From positions 62,001 to 126,000 of the forward strand of contig DAOTWG010000005.1 in NCBI GenBank assembly GCA_034436015.1: a stretch of 64,000 nt of DNA. Direction: 5' to 3'. The notes beneath the pieces were generated by a model. That model made no database searches. It worked only from the letters and a program-made list of their open reading frames with translations, and had not been told where the DNA came from. This document shows positions 54,666-62,910 of this stretch, one piece after another. The DNA is from DAOTVX01 sp034436015. GTDB taxonomy: Bacteria > Chloroflexota > Anaerolineae > Anaerolineales > Villigracilaceae. Position numbers and translations under genes: made by a program. The first letter of the stretch is position 1. Each line of letters opens with the position of its first letter.

Positions 54666-55265
54666 CTACAGGCGTTCATCACAGAGGTGACGGAAGCCGC
54701 AACGCGCGCAACGCTGTGGCTCCTCGTGTGAGCGATGCGTCTCGCCGCGGCGTTCCTGTTGACGCATAGCGGCCAACACGTCCAGCAGCGCCGATTCCAG
54801 TTCTGGAGTGTAAGCTACGGCAAAATCGCGTGTTGGGTAGTGTAGAACGCCATAGGGTGGACGCCGGCGATAGGTTTTTTCCACCAGCAAGCAGTACGCT
54901 GCCAGTTGAAAAATATGCGAGTCGTAAGGGGCAGGCGGCGTGCGACCACTCTTGACCTCCACAGGGATGATTTGCTTCCCTTCCTCCACTAGATAATCGG
55001 GCTTGCCGGTCAGACCAAGGAGGGCATCGTAGAGCGGCTTCTCCGGGGAACGCCAAGCGCGTGTATCGGCGTAGATAACTCGCCCCGCCGGCAAACCGGC
55101 CCAACGTCGTTGGCAACTCGCTTGCCAAAACAAGAGCAACGCTAGCGCCATTAACAACAGGGCAAGAATGAAGACGAACATTTGCGCGAAATCTTCGACG
55201 GCTAAAAACCGGGAAACATTACGCTCGCCATGTGGGCCGTGTGCTAGAACGCCCATCGGGCGCAT
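54666..55265 (-). CDS. Cas4-like PD-(D/E)XK nuclease core, membrane-anchored
   Basis: The 199-residue protein has a helix (about 29-47) and then a Cas4/Dna2-type nuclease core. D90 (GKPD), E103 and K105 (VEVKSG), Q120 and Y124 (QLAAY) and the cluster cysteines C186, C189 and C195 (CARCGFRHLC) are all present. A normal Cas4 also has an N-terminal cysteine and a GxxxH helix before the core; these are on the neighbouring 78-residue product. The ATG (55265) lies 22 bases inside that gene. ATG 55181 (residue 29) is an alternative start. No CRISPR genes are near. Confidence 0.8.
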   Translation of the reverse strand: MRPMGVLAHGPHGERNVSRFLAVEDFAQMFVFILALLLMALALLLFWQASCQRRWAGLPAGRVIYADTRAWRSPEKPLYDALLGLTGKPDYLVEEGKQIIPVEVKSGRTPPAPYDSHIFQLAAYCLLVEKTYRRRPPYGVLHYPTRDFAVAYTPELESALLDVLAAMRQQERRGETHRSHEEPQRCARCGFRHLCDERL

Positions 55266-55480
55266 TGAACAGTCAGGAGAATCAACGCTGCCAGCAACAG
55301 ACCCCAGGCCAGGCCACGCGTGAGATCCGCAAGCAAGATTCGCCGCCCATGCTGACGATGCAAGGTTAACCCGGCCACAAGTTCACTCTGATTGTGCGAC
55401 TCAACTCCTTGACGATAGTACCACCAGGCCCGGGCGCAGAACAGGTATGCGCCTATCTCCGAGGCACACAAGGGGCGCAT
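55244..55480 (-). CDS. Cas4-like N-terminal segment with membrane helix
   Basis: The 78-residue protein begins EIGAYLFCARAWWYYRQG, like the start of Cas4 (cysteine C15 would be the first iron-sulfur ligand), followed by G37 and H41 of the Cas4 'GxxxH' helix. It ends with a hydrophobic helix (about 57-73). GAGGAG lies six bases before the start. With the next gene it supplies all Cas4 motifs. The helix here and the one in the next protein would form a hairpin with both nuclease parts in the cytoplasm. A single-base deletion would equally explain the split. Confidence 0.7.
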   Translation of the reverse strand: MRPLCASEIGAYLFCARAWWYYRQGVESHNQSELVAGLTLHRQHGRRILLADLTRGLAWGLLLAALILLTVQCARWAF

Positions 55481-55897
55481 AGCAACTCCTCAACAAATTT
55501 AGCACATATATTCTATCATAAAGCACGAATGGCGAATGTGCTTTCTGGGTCACTGTTCACAATTTGGTAAAATCCCTATCTCTCCCTACCTAAGCGGGAG
55601 ACAAAGACGGCGCCTGGGTTGACTTGCACGGCCTTGTCCCAAACACAACCAAAGATTCTGAACGTTACTTTGTCCCCTGGCCGCTAGTGTTCGAATCATC
55701 AGGCCATCGCTGACGATTTGACAGCGCGAGCACAGGCCATCCTAACATTACATTTTGCTTCCCCGCTTATCTCCACACTGACGCCTCAGGCAACGTTCAC
55801 CTCTACCCCATCGTTCGAAGCGACCTTGGCGCCTTCATCGAAACACCGCAAGAACCCCCCAACACTAATGAATTCCGCCTTGCGGCCTATGGATATC
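55481..55897. other. Intergenic region before the Cas4-like genes
   Basis: A TAGAAT at 55515-55510 (minus strand) could be a -10 for the Cas4-like genes; no -35 fits at 16-18 bases. An inverted repeat at 55520-55544 occupies the -35 region. Around 55718-55860 the plus strand has a Thr/Pro-rich coding-like stretch (TPQATFTSTPSFEAT) which may be the linker of a decayed gene, but no start or domain is seen. Confidence 0.35.
55520..55544. repeat. Inverted repeat upstream of the Cas4-like genes
   Basis: AAAGCAC and GTGCTTT are exact seven-base arms with an 11-base centre. It lies in the -35 region of the possible promoter and could be an operator. It could also form a stem with a short T tract on the plus strand. 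Confidence 0.45.
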
Positions 55898-57226
55898 CTA
55901 CCCTACCGCCCCGCCGCTCTCCGATGGATTGCGACCCGCCAGACGAACATTGACGATTTTCTTGAGTACATCGAACCAGAAGGGCGCTCCCTGGGCAGCC
56001 GCCAGGGCAGTCAGCAAGAGTCCTCCCAGTTTTAACATCCAGCCGGCCAAATCTTCCGGCAGTGGGGTATTGACCAGAGGATAGCAACGCCCGGCTACCG
56101 CCAGGCCGTAGATATCCTGACCGGTACGAGGAAGGAGATGACAGGAGCCGGCAGGAGATTCCAGTGGTATGTCCAACCAGCCTACCGGCAAATGAAAGCG
56201 GTTCCATTGTTCCTGCAAGGCGACCAGCTGCGCCAGGGTTGAGTCGGGGTTGGCGGCCAATGCGTTCTGGGCAGCCAGAGTGACCGCTTGTTGCGCTAGC
56301 AAGCTGCGCAACGCGCCGGCTCGCCACAGTTGACCGGCAATTTGAAACGTATCCATATTCAGACAAACGGCGAGCCACAGTCCCAGGCCGAACGCCAACC
56401 ACTGGGCGCGCCGTTTGTACCAGCCGCTGCGGCGCGCCATGGCGTTCTCAAACCAGCCTTCGACGTTCCGTCGCGCCTGCGCTAGCGGACTTCCGCCTGC
56501 CGCGGCATACTCCTCCACACCGCTCAACAGCGCCTGCAAGGTTTGCTTCAGGCGTGGATGGGTTACTCCCAACGCCACCAGGCCCAAGCGCAGACGATCG
56601 AGCGTCGTTTCCTGCGACCATCCCCCTTTCTGCCGTTGCCATTCGGCCAGAACGGAGGCGATTTTCTCCTGTTGCACGGCCACCGCGTTCCAGGAATGGG
56701 TCACGGCTTCCGCCAGGGCAGGGAAATCATGCGCCAAGGCATCCAGTTCCACGCGCAGATCGCTCGTCGCCGTCTCATCGGGGGTTTCATCGGTGGTCGC
56801 GACCAGGGCGCGTCGCGCCATGGCCAGAATCAGATTGATCCGCTTCCGCAGGGCGCGTCGCCGACGCCCGCCCAACGCCGCTGCCTTCTCGCGCAAGAGG
56901 TATAACTGCTGCTGGAGCAGGGAGGCCTCGCTTCCGGCGTGGATCACCAGATCGAAAAGCGCCTGGGCAAAGTGGCTGGCCGGCAAATAGGATGGCTTCG
57001 CCTCGGCGTTCCGGCCCGTGTAGAGACTGCGGATGAGCGGATGGTTGTAGAGCTGATCGGCCAGGGCGTCATCGCCCAGCATGTTCCGGATGGCGACCTC
57101 TAACATGCGCGCCCGCCAGCGAAAACAGGCCGCGACCCACTCCTGTAACGTAACCACCCCCAGACTCAACGTCAGCCAGACAAGGATCAGTCCGAGAACA
57201 ATGTCGAGAACCGCGAGGAGTGACAT
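55898..57226 (-). CDS. Membrane protein of the AAA/TPR module, unknown family
   Basis: The 442-residue protein has three hydrophobic helices: about 3-27, 277-300 and 398-418. The region between the first two is helical and charged (LREKAAALGGRRRRALRKR and similar). The motif NHPLIRSL...KPSYLPASHFAQALFDLVI follows the first helix and recurs in other bacterial proteins of unknown function. The end LTALAAAQGAPFWFDVLKKIVNVRLAGRNP is also typical of that family. The gene is last in the run, 16 bases from the TPR gene. Function is not known. Confidence 0.6.
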   Translation of the reverse strand: MSLLAVLDIVLGLILVWLTLSLGVVTLQEWVAACFRWRARMLEVAIRNMLGDDALADQLYNHPLIRSLYTGRNAEAKPSYLPASHFAQALFDLVIHAGSEASLLQQQLYLLREKAAALGGRRRRALRKRINLILAMARRALVATTDETPDETATSDLRVELDALAHDFPALAEAVTHSWNAVAVQQEKIASVLAEWQRQKGGWSQETTLDRLRLGLVALGVTHPRLKQTLQALLSGVEEYAAAGGSPLAQARRNVEGWFENAMARRSGWYKRRAQWLAFGLGLWLAVCLNMDTFQIAGQLWRAGALRSLLAQQAVTLAAQNALAANPDSTLAQLVALQEQWNRFHLPVGWLDIPLESPAGSCHLLPRTGQDIYGLAVAGRCYPLVNTPLPEDLAGWMLKLGGLLLTALAAAQGAPFWFDVLKKIVNVRLAGRNPSESGGAVG

Positions 57227-57241
57227 CTCATCCGCCTGCGC

Positions 57242-58546
57242 TTATTTTGTTTGCTGCATTAACGCTATAAAGCGTGGATCGGTACGCAGGGAATCGAGGT
57301 CCGGATCGCAACGCATCCATTCTAGAGTCGTTTGTTTCTTCTCCAACGCGCTCTTCAACAAAACAATGGCCTGGTCGTGATTGCCACAAATGGCCTCGAA
57401 ACAGGCGCGGTTGTATTCGTTTTCCAGTTGCATCTGGGGCATGGCGATTTGAATGTGTTGTTCTGCTTCTTGGCACCTGCCCAATCGCCGGTAACTCCCG
57501 GCCAGCGCGCCATGAGCCAGGACATAGTTCGGATTCAACTCCACGACCTTGCGGAACGCCTCTACGGCCTCCTGATGCCTCTTCTGGGCGGCATAAACCA
57601 GACCCAGGTGGTAATGATACACTTCGCGATCGGGGCGCAGGGCAATGGCCTGTTTAAACGCTGCTGCGGCTTCCTCATATTTGCCCAGCGCCTTAAGGGA
57701 AAGCCCCAACGTATCCCAGGCGCGATCGTTGGTGGGGTTGATGTCGGTGATCCGTTTGTAGAGATTGGCCTTCTTTTCCAACGTCTCGGCGTTCCGAGTC
57801 GGCTCTCTGTTCTCTGCAGGAACCGCCGCAAGGGGGGATCGTTCTGTCTCTGCCACTGTTACAGGAACCGATTCGCCGGCACGAGCGGCCGCCGCAAGGA
57901 AAGCAGTTGCAGAGACTTTCGGCGATGTCTGCTGCGACTCCACCGGCAAGGGAACTTCCGGCGCGGGAAGCGGCGACTCTTCCTCCGCCAGCGCGACCTC
58001 GCCGGCCTGGCGCGGCGCGGGAGCGGATGCTCGCGGCGAAGCGACTGTCGCGGGCGGCTTCGGAACATGAAGCCTTGATTCCTCGCGCGAAGGCGCGACA
58101 GGCGCCATAGACAAAGCGGGTTCCGCGTGGACAGCGGAAGCGTTCACTTCCGGTTTTCGGTCCGGCGCGGCAGGCAGGCGATCCGGGGAGGGAGCAGAAT
58201 CGGGAGACGAAACGGCCATGCGCACAGCCGCTTCCAGTTCATCCGCCTGGCGGTACGCTTGCATTGCCCGTTCGTAGTCATTCAGACGGCGATAGGCATC
58301 GCCCAGGCGGTTCCAAAGAACGGCCTTTTCCTCACCATCATCGAGCAGCTCGATCGCCTTCTGGTAAAGCGGGACGGCCTTCGCAAACTCCCCTTTCTGA
58401 CAATAAGCCATCGCCAGGTAGCCATAGGACCAGCCCCATTGCGGCGCCAGCTCGATGGCGCGACGATAGACCGCAATCGCTTCATCATAGGCCCCTAACT
58501 TCATGTGGATTTTTCCAATCTCAATCCACAACGCAAAGTCACTCAT
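57242..58546 (-). CDS. TPR repeat protein
   Basis: The 434-residue protein has two TPR blocks. One covers about 1-110 (GAYDEAIAVYRRAIELAP, GEFAKAVPLYQKAIELL, NDYERAMQAYRQADELE). The other covers about 265-430 (GKYEEAAAAFKQAIALRPD, KRHQEAVEAFRKVVELNP, GRCQEAEQHIQIA). Between them is a Pro/Ala/Glu-rich linker of about 150 residues. ATG 58546 follows AAGGAGAGA. The first block is nearly the same unit as the last TPRs of the 1012-residue neighbour (both contain AVLWNRLGDAYRR or IVWNRLGDAYRR). A likely scaffold or sensor in the module. Confidence 0.85.
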   Translation of the reverse strand: MSDFALWIEIGKIHMKLGAYDEAIAVYRRAIELAPQWGWSYGYLAMAYCQKGEFAKAVPLYQKAIELLDDGEEKAVLWNRLGDAYRRLNDYERAMQAYRQADELEAAVRMAVSSPDSAPSPDRLPAAPDRKPEVNASAVHAEPALSMAPVAPSREESRLHVPKPPATVASPRASAPAPRQAGEVALAEEESPLPAPEVPLPVESQQTSPKVSATAFLAAAARAGESVPVTVAETERSPLAAVPAENREPTRNAETLEKKANLYKRITDINPTNDRAWDTLGLSLKALGKYEEAAAAFKQAIALRPDREVYHYHLGLVYAAQKRHQEAVEAFRKVVELNPNYVLAHGALAGSYRRLGRCQEAEQHIQIAMPQMQLENEYNRACFEAICGNHDQAIVLLKSALEKKQTTLEWMRCDPDLDSLRTDPRFIALMQQTK

Positions 58547-58569
58547 GACTCTCTCCTTGCCGCCAGGAA

Positions 58570-61500
58570 TCAATTGCGACGGTTACCCAGCAGAACCATG
58601 CGTGCACGGCGCAACAAGGAACTGGAATGGCCATCCAGTTCGGCAGCCCGCTGGTAGGCGGCGCGGGCATGCTCATGCTCGTGCAAGCGGCGATAAGCGT
58701 CACCCAACCGGTTCCACACAATGGCTTTCTCGCGATTGCTCCGCAACAACTCCAGACTCTTCTGGTACAGAGGAACGGCCTCGGCGTAACGCTTCTCGTA
58801 GCAATAGGCCAGCGCCAGATTGCTGTATGCCCAACCATCCTGCGGCGCCAAAGCAATCGCGCGTGCGAAAGCCGCGATAGCGCGTTCATAGGCGCCTACC
58901 CGCAGCAGGGCATTGCCCACCGCGTTCCATTCCTTCGCGCTCGCAGGGACAAAATCATGCGCTCTACCAAGCGCACCGGCCAGCGCCTTATCCACGGTGC
59001 TGTCATTGGTCGAGGAGGGCCATACAGCTTCCAGGAATGGCGCAGATGGCGAATCCTCTCGCCTGGGAGCAGTCGCGTCTTCCTGTTGCGCCTCCTCCAT
59101 CAGGCGCAGGCTGGCAGCCGAAGGTCGATAGCGCAAGGGTTGTTCCATCTCCTGGCCTCCCTCCGGAAGCACAGCCGGCTCCTCCAAGAGAGAGGAACGA
59201 ATCTCCGACAGTGAATCCGACAAGGATATTTCAACCGCCTGGGGCACTTCTGCAGGAGAGGCGGTTTTATCGCTTTGGTTGGCCCACCGTTGATACGCCA
59301 GGGCTAGGTTCTGCACGTAGGGCCAGAAGCAGCCAGGACTCGATTGAACGGCATGCAGGTAGGCAGCAATTGCTTCCTCGTAGCGGCCGGCCGCGAGGTG
59401 AGCGTTCCCGCGCGCGTTCCACTCGGCCGCGCCGATTTTCTCCTCCTGAACGTAAGAGGAAAAAGCCGCCTTCTCCTCCTGAGCGGCAGACGCACCACAA
59501 GCCAGTTCAAGGGGGTCTCTCTGCAAAGAATCTGTCGCTTCCATAAGGGACGCCGCGCCGCACGCCATTTCAACCGCTTCTTCTAGCCGATCAACCCTCT
59601 CCGCAGGCACGCCCCAAGTCATCGGCGACACGGTTTCCTCAATCCTGGTCATCGCCTCCGCGGCAAACGCCCCGCAAGCCGATTCCACTGTCTCTTCCTC
59701 TGCTTGCTCTGCCGCCCTCGCGGCAAAAGCGCCGCATGCCATTTCTGGTTCTTGCGCGAGAAGGTCCTCCCCTGCTAGCAAAGCGCCGCAAGCAAAAAGC
59801 AGCGGCTCCGGCGCAGACAACAAAGTTCCAGCAACGTACGAGTTGGCCTCGCGCATGGAATCCTCCTTTGAAACAGGAACATTACTGACTTCGACGTGTG
59901 CATCAGACTCAGCAGGCTGAGGGAAATAAGGAGAGGATAAAGAGGGGATGACTGCCTCTTGAGGAAGCGAGAGAGGAATATCATCTTCATCCGGATGCAA
60001 CAGGCTATGAGGCGTAGCGCGCAAGTCATGCCCGAACCAGTCGAGGTCTGCCCCGTACTCGCGCGCGTGAAGGTAGGCGGTGCGCGCGGTGGGCTCATCC
60101 TGCACGCGCCGGCAAACATCGCCTAGGCGACTGAAGAGCAACGCCTTGTCCGCCTCCTCGCTGAGCAGGGCAATGCCCTGCCGGTACAAGGGAATCGCCT
60201 CGTCATCGCGCCCAAGGTGGGAGCAAACCAGCGCCAGGTTGGCATATAACCAGCCGCATTGCGGTTGCAAGGCTATTGCCTGACGAAAAGCTTCCTCGGC
60301 CTGCTTGAACTTGCCTTGACGGAAAAACAGCACTCCCACTTCGTTCCAGGCCTGAAAGTCCTGCGGATCGAGTTCGAGGGCGCGACGGTAAGCCTGCAAC
60401 GCTTCCGCGCGGCGTTGCTTTCGCACCAGCAAGTCGCCAAGAATCAGCCAGGACTCGGGACGGTTCCCCTCTAGGGCAAGCGCCCGACGACAGGCATTCA
60501 GCGCCTCGTCTAGCCTCCCCAGTCGGGCCTGCGTTCGGCTCAAGCCAAGCCAGGCGACCAGCAACGTGGGCGAGAGTTCGATCGCCTTGCTGTAGGCCGA
60601 CAAGGCCTCCTCCAGGAAACCACACCGAAGGGCAATATCCCCGAGGCCGTTCCATGCCAGCACGTCGTGCGGGTTCTTTTCGCACGCGCAGCGGAAAGCA
60701 GTCAGCGCGTCGATGTAGAATCCAACCTGCGCATAGAGGGTGCCGAGATGATTCCAGAGCGATGCCTGTTCAGGCAAAAGGCGAAGCGCCTGCTTACAGG
60801 CTTCGATCGCCTCATCCAGGTGACCGCTCGCCGCGTGAAGAAGGGCCAGGGCCTGATGGCAATTGGCTTCCAAAGCAGAGTCTTGTCTATTCCTGGCGTC
60901 TTGCAGGGCAGCTTCAAGCAGGGGCACAGCTTGCGAGGTGTCTCCCTTTCGCCAGTGAAGGATGCCAAGCGTCAACAAAAAAGGGGCATTGCCGTCTTGC
61001 GGCGAGGAGCAATCAGTCAGAAGGGAATCTCCCAGCGCCAACGGCTCGGACAGGGTTGCAGAAGACGGTGCGTTTTTACCGTTCTGCCAGGCAGTTTCCA
61101 GCGTGCAACGCAGAATCTGGGCCGGCGTGGGGTCATCGAGGAATTCGACGACGCGGTGACGCAACGCCCAGAAATCCGGCGCGCCGCGAGCCAGGTTGAC
61201 CGTCTGGCTCTCGGTCAGCCAGAAGACGACGCGCACATCATGGTCGAGCCAATCATCGCATTGGCGATCCAGGCCGAGATACCACGAGGCTGCTTCTTCC
61301 TCGTACTTCGCCGCCCCATGTACAAAGACGATTGTTCGCCCCGGCTCCAGCAGAGAGGACAATCGGACAGGCATAGCGGTCGGGGATAATTCTTCCAGGC
61401 TTAGCCAAAGGATTTGTTGTCCTTCCGCTTCCAGTTTTCGCGCCAGCAGCAGGGCGGCGTCGGCGCACACATATTCCGAGCGGTAAACCGCGAACAGGAT

Positions 61501-61608
61501 GGAAGGACGCTGCCAACGAACCGCGAGGTCAAGTTCGTGGAAGAGCATCTCCACACGCGCTTCCAACGACTCGAGCAAGGCAGCCGGGGCAGGGGGAAAG
61601 CTACTCAT
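58570..61608 (-). CDS. Large TPR protein with 'APDFW' N-terminal domain
   Basis: The 1012-residue protein has an N-terminal alpha/beta domain (about 30-160): ILFAVYRSEYVCADAA, strands LWLSL and RTIVFVHG, then RVVFWLTESQTVNLARGAPDFWALRHRVVEF. This recalls the last part of the NTPase domain in NLR-like TPR proteins, but there is no Walker A. TPRs follow at about 210-520. A Cys repeat (about 600-710) is next, then single TPR units (about 727-775 and 890-990) joined by acidic linkers. The start overlaps the AAA gene by eight bases. No transmembrane segment or signal peptide is seen. Function is unknown; it is the best candidate for the sensor or scaffold of the module. Confidence 0.75.
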   Translation of the reverse strand: MSSFPPAPAALLESLEARVEMLFHELDLAVRWQRPSILFAVYRSEYVCADAALLLARKLEAEGQQILWLSLEELSPTAMPVRLSSLLEPGRTIVFVHGAAKYEEEAASWYLGLDRQCDDWLDHDVRVVFWLTESQTVNLARGAPDFWALRHRVVEFLDDPTPAQILRCTLETAWQNGKNAPSSATLSEPLALGDSLLTDCSSPQDGNAPFLLTLGILHWRKGDTSQAVPLLEAALQDARNRQDSALEANCHQALALLHAASGHLDEAIEACKQALRLLPEQASLWNHLGTLYAQVGFYIDALTAFRCACEKNPHDVLAWNGLGDIALRCGFLEEALSAYSKAIELSPTLLVAWLGLSRTQARLGRLDEALNACRRALALEGNRPESWLILGDLLVRKQRRAEALQAYRRALELDPQDFQAWNEVGVLFFRQGKFKQAEEAFRQAIALQPQCGWLYANLALVCSHLGRDDEAIPLYRQGIALLSEEADKALLFSRLGDVCRRVQDEPTARTAYLHAREYGADLDWFGHDLRATPHSLLHPDEDDIPLSLPQEAVIPSLSSPYFPQPAESDAHVEVSNVPVSKEDSMREANSYVAGTLLSAPEPLLFACGALLAGEDLLAQEPEMACGAFAARAAEQAEEETVESACGAFAAEAMTRIEETVSPMTWGVPAERVDRLEEAVEMACGAASLMEATDSLQRDPLELACGASAAQEEKAAFSSYVQEEKIGAAEWNARGNAHLAAGRYEEAIAAYLHAVQSSPGCFWPYVQNLALAYQRWANQSDKTASPAEVPQAVEISLSDSLSEIRSSLLEEPAVLPEGGQEMEQPLRYRPSAASLRLMEEAQQEDATAPRREDSPSAPFLEAVWPSSTNDSTVDKALAGALGRAHDFVPASAKEWNAVGNALLRVGAYERAIAAFARAIALAPQDGWAYSNLALAYCYEKRYAEAVPLYQKSLELLRSNREKAIVWNRLGDAYRRLHEHEHARAAYQRAAELDGHSSSLLRRARMVLLGNRRN
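59482..59799 (-). repeat. Degenerate ACGA amino acid repeat in the large TPR protein
   Basis: Six units of 18-21 residues lie at about 604-709. Five carry ACGA (Cys607, 625, 645, 683 and 704) inside patterns such as EPEMACGAFAA and VESACGAFAA; the fourth reads TWGVP at residues 664-668. Spacings are 18, 20, 20, 18 and 21. The rest of each unit is Glu/Ala-rich. Confidence 0.7.
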
Positions 61609-62863
61609 TGAGCAATTTTCTCAAGACAGGGTGCACATCGCACCAGTTTTCGCCATTGCGATATTCGAGAATCGCCAGCAACTGCAAGAGGGGACGGAGT
61701 CGTTCGTTGTACTCCAGGCGGTTGTATTCGTGAATGCGTTTGAGGAACTGCAAATCGTTCTTGTCCAGAATACGCCGGTACTCGTTGCGGATTTCCGTAG
61801 TCGCCCACTCCACATCGGCGCCCTCGACCCGCGTGGCCCCACGCCGGCGGGCGCAGCCAATGGCCGTGCGCATGATGCGCGCCATTTCGCGGAACACGCC
61901 GCCGCTATAGGTGATCGCGTCCTCCAGAGCCTGATCACCAATGAGGCGCGAATCCATGCGCACGCGCACGAAACGGCGCATGGTCTCGTAACCTTCCAGA
62001 TTATGCCGTTCCGGCTCAAGCGGCGGATGCAGGTTAATGTTAGGCAGGAAGATCGCCTGATCGCGAATGGCGTCGAACTCCTTGCTGTAGAACAAGGCGC
62101 TCGAAACGGTGTAGACGATGGCGCAGTTGGGTTGCATCATAATCTCGCGCCGATCGTGGAAAATCGCCCGCGCCTTGTCCAGATCGGGCTTATCCATATC
62201 GTCAATGAGAATCAGGGGGATGCGTTTTTCGCGAATGTAGATGGCCGCCGCGATGCTGTTGATGACAGCAATGAGGCCGGTGATATCTTTTTCAAAGACC
62301 TGACGGAGCTCGATGCGCGTTGCCGGCTCCAGCTTCATTTTCATGCCGGCGTTGAGGAAAAACGCCTCGATAGAAGCGCCGATCTCGTAGCCGCTGGTCT
62401 GACCAGCCAGAATGGTGCGCACCTCCTGTTCGATCTTGCCGCGCCAGCCGTTGAGTTCCTTGAGCAACTGATCAGGCAACTCGCCGCCAGCGCGCCGGTA
62501 CTCGCGAAACATGCGCCCACCGATAGCAAGCAGGACATCGCGAAAATCCAGGTCAATGATGTCGGCCTCTTCACGGATGCTGAAATTGATCGGCCAGAAC
62601 TTCTTTTGTAGTTCGGGATGAGCTAGCAAGTGCAAGAGTTCGGTGGATTTCCCGCAGCCACGGTGACCAGAGAAGAAGAATTTTGGCGGACGATAGAAAG
62701 GCGCGAGGAGAGCATCGGTCAATTCGGCAATGGGATTGCCAGGCCGGTCAATGTAGAACGGATTTGGTTCGCCGTTCGGCCCAGGTCGCAAGGGCAAATC
62801 CAGCTCAAAGTTCAACCAAGCGCGGTCAAAGTCGGTTGCGGTAAGGTATTCAAACTTCGCCAT
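61601..62863 (-). CDS. AAA+ ATPase of the TPR/membrane module
   Basis: The 420-residue protein (ATG 62863 after GAGGAGA) has an AAA+ ATPase core. Walker A is GHRGCGKST (66-74) and Walker B LILIDDMDKPD (217-227). A helical lid follows, then a C-terminal winged-helix-like region. A short leader (FYIDRPGNPIAELTDAL, about 37-53) precedes the core. It resembles ORC/KAP/STAND-like ATPases that act as switches. Its 3' end overlaps the start of the large TPR gene (ATGAGTAG), so the two are translated together. Confidence 0.85.
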   Translation of the reverse strand: MAKFEYLTATDFDRAWLNFELDLPLRPGPNGEPNPFYIDRPGNPIAELTDALLAPFYRPPKFFFSGHRGCGKSTELLHLLAHPELQKKFWPINFSIREEADIIDLDFRDVLLAIGGRMFREYRRAGGELPDQLLKELNGWRGKIEQEVRTILAGQTSGYEIGASIEAFFLNAGMKMKLEPATRIELRQVFEKDITGLIAVINSIAAAIYIREKRIPLILIDDMDKPDLDKARAIFHDRREIMMQPNCAIVYTVSSALFYSKEFDAIRDQAIFLPNINLHPPLEPERHNLEGYETMRRFVRVRMDSRLIGDQALEDAITYSGGVFREMARIMRTAIGCARRRGATRVEGADVEWATTEIRNEYRRILDKNDLQFLKRIHEYNRLEYNERLRPLLQLLAILEYRNGENWCDVHPVLRKLLNE

Positions 62864-62910
62864 AGCATCTCCTCGCCAGGGCAAGCGCGATTACTCCGCA
62901 ACGCAAAGCC

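Noticed and set aside
54666..55480. CRISPR-Cas locus suggested by the Cas4-like genes
   Set aside because: No repeat-spacer array, cas1, cas2 or effector is present in the window, so the nuclease is treated as stand-alone.
61499..62611. A 370-codon plus-strand frame opposite the AAA gene
   Set aside because: The composition is that of a shadow frame; the minus strand has a clear Walker A and B protein.
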